A stretch of 9,585 nucleotides of DNA from Eubacteriales bacterium. GTDB taxonomy: Bacteria; Bacillota; Clostridia; Peptostreptococcales; Anaerovoracaceae. Below are positions 7,543 through 9,585 of the stretch, in pieces (positions within the stretch are counted from its first letter, which is position 1; each line of letters opens with the position of its first letter). Where the stretch lies: assembly GCA_028691625.1 (NCBI GenBank), contig JAQUYZ010000036.1, positions 1 through 9,585 of the forward strand. Reading direction: 5' to 3'. The translations under genes were made by a program, and so were the position numbers. The notes beneath the pieces were generated by a model. It saw nothing but the letters and a program-made list of their open reading frames with translations. It searched no databases and had not been told where the DNA came from.

Positions 7543-7553
7543 CCCTCCCCTCC
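7543..7553 (-). promoter_or_regulatory. Strong ribosome binding site fixing a TTG start for the regulator
   Basis: On the minus strand the purine-rich GGAGGGGAGGG ends 6 nt before the TTG at 7536-7534. No ATG is available at the 5' end of the frame: an in-frame TAG lies upstream and the only earlier start candidate is the TTG at 7572. The site makes the 480-residue product the best choice. Confidence 0.7.
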
Positions 7554-7608
7554 GATAAATAATACTCTGCAAATGAACATTAACAGCGAAAAAAGATATT
7601 GTACTCTC

Positions 7609-7636
7609 ATTCTACCCAATCCTAAAAAAAAAGCAA
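7609..7636 (-). promoter_or_regulatory. Candidate housekeeping promoter of the regulator gene
   Basis: On the minus strand TTGCTT (7636-7631) and TAGAAT (7614-7609) are separated by 16 bp that include a T-run. Transcription would start near 7602, about 65 nt before the TTG start codon. A second -10-like TACAAT lies at 7603-7598 with a poorer -35 partner. The match is moderate and unproven. Confidence 0.4.
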
Positions 7637-7689
7637 CCGTGAAATTCTTGTATCTGGATATCGGTGCAGTAATTCGAGCTGGAGCGTAT

Positions 7690-7809
7690 ATGATTGCCGA
7701 AGTAAAAAAATCAAAGATTATGGAGATGATGAATCACCAAATGGAACCCTGCGGAATAATTTTCATGAGACAAATATCATCCCCCTGGTATGATGTAGTC
7801 ATAGCTTAG
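7690..7809 (+). pseudogene. Possible 5' fragment of an unknown gene interrupted by the IS110 element
   Basis: An ATG at 7690 with GGAG 5 nt upstream opens a 39-codon frame (MIAEVKKSKIMEMMNHQMEP and onward, ending in SSPWYDVVIA). The TAG stop at 7807-7809 lies just past the inferred left end of the insertion element, so the element would supply the stop. Restoring the empty site by joining position 7806 to the right flank at 9581 removes the stop, and the frame runs on through GGT. I do not recognise the protein. The frame is also open upstream of the ATG, across the start of the regulator gene on the other strand. It could be a chance open frame; the good ribosome binding site and the position of the stop are the only support. 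Confidence 0.3.
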
Positions 7810-7890
7810 AAAGCTATACTACTCATTAAAAATCTATATCTCAACCGGATATGGGGAATCCCCCTGATCGTTCTTTTCCGGTATTGATAC

Positions 7891-7919
7891 TTGAATATAG
7901 TTGCTTATATTTGTATAGT
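7891..7919 (+). promoter_or_regulatory. Candidate internal promoter for the element's non-coding RNA
   Basis: TTGAAT (7891-7896), 17 bp, then TATAGT (7914-7919) is a good sigma-70-like arrangement inside the left end. Transcription would start near 7926, giving an RNA of about 200 nt if it stops near 8126. It could supply bridge RNA from the integrated element, without the junction promoter. The region is AT-rich, so a chance match is possible. Confidence 0.35.
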
Positions 7920-7925
7920 TATTCA

Positions 7926-8126
7926 CTCCTAGACTTTGTCTTTCACATAAGGTATTCTCTTTATTGGTCAGGACGAAAGGCGGTATCCCCCTTAGGAGTC
8001 AGCTTCGTCTGGCAATACCTGTAACTTAGACAGTCAGTCCATTCAATGAAGATTTATGTTTTAGCTGGTTGGGAGCTGCTACGCTATCCCCGTGTCACAT
8101 CGCCAGGCTGTGTACTCATTGTTTTT
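7926..8126 (+). ncRNA. Probable bridge RNA of the IS110 element
   Basis: IS110-group elements encode, between the left end and the transposase, a bridge RNA with a 5' stem-loop, a target-binding loop and a donor-binding loop. Here the same interval has no gene but can fold in that order. There is a small hairpin AGAC-TTT-GTCT at 7931-7941. A longer stem pairs AGGTAT 7950-7955 with ATACCT 8015-8020 and, inside it, 7969-7979 with 8003-8011. A second closed loop pairs CAATGA 8044-8049 with TCATTG 8116-8121 and contains TAGCTGGT (8062-8069), which also occurs at the right end of the element (9576-9583). The last stem is followed by TTTTT, a plausible 3' end. The 5' end may lie further upstream near 7827, with another hairpin at 7844-7882 (ACCGGA/TCCGGT around GGGG-AAT-CCCC). 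The guides are not assigned with confidence. Confidence 0.5.
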
Positions 8127-8157
8127 ATGGATTCCTGACCGGAAGGAGCTTTTTACT

Positions 8158-9450
8158 ATGACAAAACAAAATTATCTGTCCGTCGGTATCGACGTTGGTT
8201 CTGCTTTTAGCTTTATGTCGATCGTTGATCCTGATGAGAACCTGATTCTGAAGCCTTTCAAGATCATCCACAATGACCTTGATTCCCTGAATCGTGCTCT
8301 CGCTGCAATAAAAAATGCAGAAGAGTCGAACTCCTTGAAATCTCGAACATTTCTGGAATCCACGGGAATCTATCATTTCCCACTCTTCTGCTTCCTGATG
8401 GAATCAGGATTTGAGGCGTTTGTCATCAATCCTCTCATCACTCATTCTATCAAAAACATCGGAATCAGAAAAGTAAAAAATGATAAGCTTGATTCCATTG
8501 GAATCGCTAAACTGGGACTCAAACCCGATTTGCAGGTGTCTGTGATTCCCGCAAAGCTGGTTCTGGAGTTGCGTTCTCTTACCAGAAACTACTACAATCT
8601 GGTCGATATCCGCTCTTCCTATGTGAATCAGCTGAAAGCTCATTTACATACTGTCTTTCCGCAGTATCTGGACATTTTCTCTGATGTTACCGGCAGCACC
8701 TCCATGATGATCCTGGAAAGCTATCTGACACCGGATAAGATTCTCAGAGCTCACAAGGACTGTCTCGTCGAGAAGATTGCTAAAGCTTCTCGTAAGGGCC
8801 CCCAAAATGCTGCACAAAAGTATGATCGTCTGGTTCTGGCCGCCAAATCTGCAAAGGTCTTTGGTTGCAGTCTGGACAGCGTCTTTTTCAATATTTCCAC
8901 TACCCTTACATTGATTAAGGGAATGGATGAGGCAATCGCTTCCACCATGGATCAGATTCATTCTTTGGTTAAGAAGAACCATTCAGAAGAATTTGTCCGG
9001 CAGATTAGCTGGCTGGATTCTATCCCCGGAGTTGGTTTTATGTCTGCCATCACCATCTTGTGCGAAATTGGTGATTTCAGTGTATTCAAAAACCCGAAGC
9101 AACTTTTCGCCTACTTTGGCTTGGATCCGGAGGTTAGGCAATCGGGAAAGTTCAATGCCACGGAAGTACATATGTCCAAACGAGGTTCCCGTTTTGCCCG
9201 CCGCGCCATATTTGCCGCAGCATTGGCTTGTATCCGCATAAAACGGAATGGGGAGGCCATCAATCCTTATCTGCACGAGTATTATCGGCAAAAGGCCTCT
9301 GCAAAGCCTAAAATGGTAGCGTTGGGCGCCGTAATGCATAAAATCTGCAATTATATTTTCGCTGTTCTCCGTGACAAAGCAGATTTCAGTTTGCGGTCTC
9401 CGCAGGAGCATTGTCAGGCTTACCGTACACCCGCATTAATTGCCGCATAA
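8158..9450 (+). CDS. IS110-family transposase (bridge-RNA-guided recombinase type)
   Basis: This 430-residue protein has the two IS110 domains. The N-terminal RuvC-like DEDD domain shows D12 in VGIDVG, E67 in LESTG, and D109 and D112 in KNDKLDSIGIAK. A central helical segment (about 130-280) follows. The C-terminal Tnp_20 (IS116/IS110/IS902) domain spans SIPGVGFMSAITILCEIGDF (288-307) to AYFGLDP and MSKRGSRFARRA (339-350). The serine of SKRG (S340) is the candidate nucleophile by analogy with IS621. All key residues are present, and no frameshift or internal stop is seen, so it is probably active. The ATG at 8158 is chosen because GGAAGGAG ends 9 nt upstream. The frame is open back to 8092, but that stretch lacks a ribosome binding site and overlaps the predicted RNA. 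The family inserts and excises the element through a circular intermediate guided by an RNA from its own non-coding end. Confidence 0.95.
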   Translation: MTKQNYLSVGIDVGSAFSFMSIVDPDENLILKPFKIIHNDLDSLNRALAAIKNAEESNSLKSRTFLESTGIYHFPLFCFLMESGFEAFVINPLITHSIKNIGIRKVKNDKLDSIGIAKLGLKPDLQVSVIPAKLVLELRSLTRNYYNLVDIRSSYVNQLKAHLHTVFPQYLDIFSDVTGSTSMMILESYLTPDKILRAHKDCLVEKIAKASRKGPQNAAQKYDRLVLAAKSAKVFGCSLDSVFFNISTTLTLIKGMDEAIASTMDQIHSLVKKNHSEEFVRQISWLDSIPGVGFMSAITILCEIGDFSVFKNPKQLFAYFGLDPEVRQSGKFNATEVHMSKRGSRFARRAIFAAALACIRIKRNGEAINPYLHEYYRQKASAKPKMVALGAVMHKICNYIFAVLRDKADFSLRSPQEHCQAYRTPALIAA

Positions 9451-9580
9451 ATATGCAGTTTCTCAAAAATACGGTTTTCTGCCTCTAAAAACAGTAGGTT
9501 TTAGGTTTATTAAGGTTACCCTTTTTTCAAAGTACAAAATTATATCTTATTTCAGTAAATTCTGTTGACAACAACTAGCT
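9451..9580 (+). other. AT-rich right end of the IS110 element
   Basis: No gene is seen here. The stretch contains a weak hairpin AAGG-TTAC-CCTT followed by TTTT around 9514-9530, which may end the transposase message. Near the end is a consensus -35 box TTGACA (9565-9570) with no matching -10 inside the window to its right. An outward-facing -35 at the right end fits the IS110 pattern in which circularisation joins it to a -10 in the left end. Confidence 0.5.
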
Positions 9581-9585
9581 GGTCT

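Larger units (their letters stand above)
7807..9580 (+). mobile_element. IS110-family insertion element (ends inferred)
   Basis: The element consists of about 350 bp of structured non-coding left end, one 430-residue IS110-type transposase gene and about 130 bp of AT-rich right end. IS110 elements lack terminal inverted repeats, and none is seen. The ends are inferred from a shared TAGCT at 7802-7806 and 9576-9580. Joining the right end to the left end across this core gives TTGACA (9565-9570), an 18-nt spacer and TATACT (7815-7820), a near-consensus promoter. Such a junction promoter is a known feature of circularised IS110 elements. The long leader before the transposase places it in the IS110 rather than the IS1111 subgroup. 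Other left ends, for example at the GCT at 7903-7905, cannot be excluded. Confidence 0.6.

Noticed and set aside
7654..7671. Sigma-54-like TGG...TGCA on the plus strand upstream of the 7690 frame
   Set aside because: The GG-to-GC spacing is two bases short of the required 10, so it would not work as a -24/-12 promoter.
7363..7689. Plus-strand open frame running upstream of the ATG at 7690
   Set aside because: Most of it is antisense to the regulator gene and its promoter; only the part after 7690 has its own ribosome binding site.
7820..8120. Direct repeat TACTCATT at 7820-7827 and 8113-8120
   Set aside because: The matching 8 bases are in sense orientation on the side where an antisense guide would be expected, and one copy is part of the closing stem; coincidence is more likely.
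8092..8157. Upstream extension of the transposase frame to an ATG-like start at 8092
   Set aside because: No ribosome binding site precedes it, it overlaps the predicted RNA, and the ATG at 8158 has a strong site and begins at the usual distance before the VGIDVG motif.
8128..8982. Minus-strand open frames within the transposase gene
   Set aside because: They are antisense to a clear IS110 transposase and show no family motifs or ribosome binding sites.
1..9585. CRISPR array, tRNA, rRNA or riboswitch
   Set aside because: No regularly spaced repeats, tRNA cloverleaf, rRNA-like stretch or recognisable molybdenum-cofactor riboswitch was seen; the leader before 5802 is only about 42 nt.

Overview
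The window looks like accessory chromosome of an anaerobic, low-to-mid-GC Firmicute, probably a Clostridia-type organism. This rests on strong AGGAGG-type ribosome binding sites, a TTG start, a sigma-54 activator beside a molybdenum-hydroxylase operon, and an IS110-type element. The genus cannot be fixed from the sequence.

Positions 5802 down to 1 (minus strand) hold a tightly packed operon. It encodes a 2Fe-2S subunit, a molybdopterin subunit and an FAD subunit of a xanthine-dehydrogenase-family enzyme, followed after 92 bp by the start of an APC-family amino-acid permease that runs off the left edge. The first two genes overlap and the next pair are 1 nt apart, so translational coupling is likely. 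The FAD subunit is the most striking protein here. A complete GltD/NfnB-like NADPH:FAD:4Fe-4S module of about 460 residues sits inside a loop of the XDH-type FAD domain. The separate proteins YgfK and YgfM of the E. coli ygfK-ssnA-ygfM-xdhD cluster seem to be merged here. Electrons could therefore pass between the Mo centre, 2Fe-2S clusters, FAD, 4Fe-4S clusters, a second FAD and NADP(H) within one complex. The substrate cannot be read from the sequence.

Positions 5803-6093 carry a near-consensus sigma-54 promoter for the operon and a perfect 13-bp palindrome. Upstream on the same strand (7536-6094) is a sigma-54-dependent activator with a cysteine-bearing GAF-like sensor, an AAA+ GAFTGA domain and a Fis-type HTH. 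It is the obvious regulator of the operon.

Positions 7573-7806 hold the regulator's likely promoter and, on the plus strand, a short well-started reading frame that ends within 1 nt of the inferred left end of an insertion element. Positions about 7807-9580 are that IS110-family element: a 430-residue DEDD/Tnp_20 transposase preceded by about 350 bp of structured non-coding DNA, where a bridge RNA is expected. The two inferred ends share TAGCT, and joining them would create a TTGACA-N18-TATACT promoter, as expected for the circular form of an IS110 element. No Mo-cofactor maturation gene (XdhC, MocA) is in the window.
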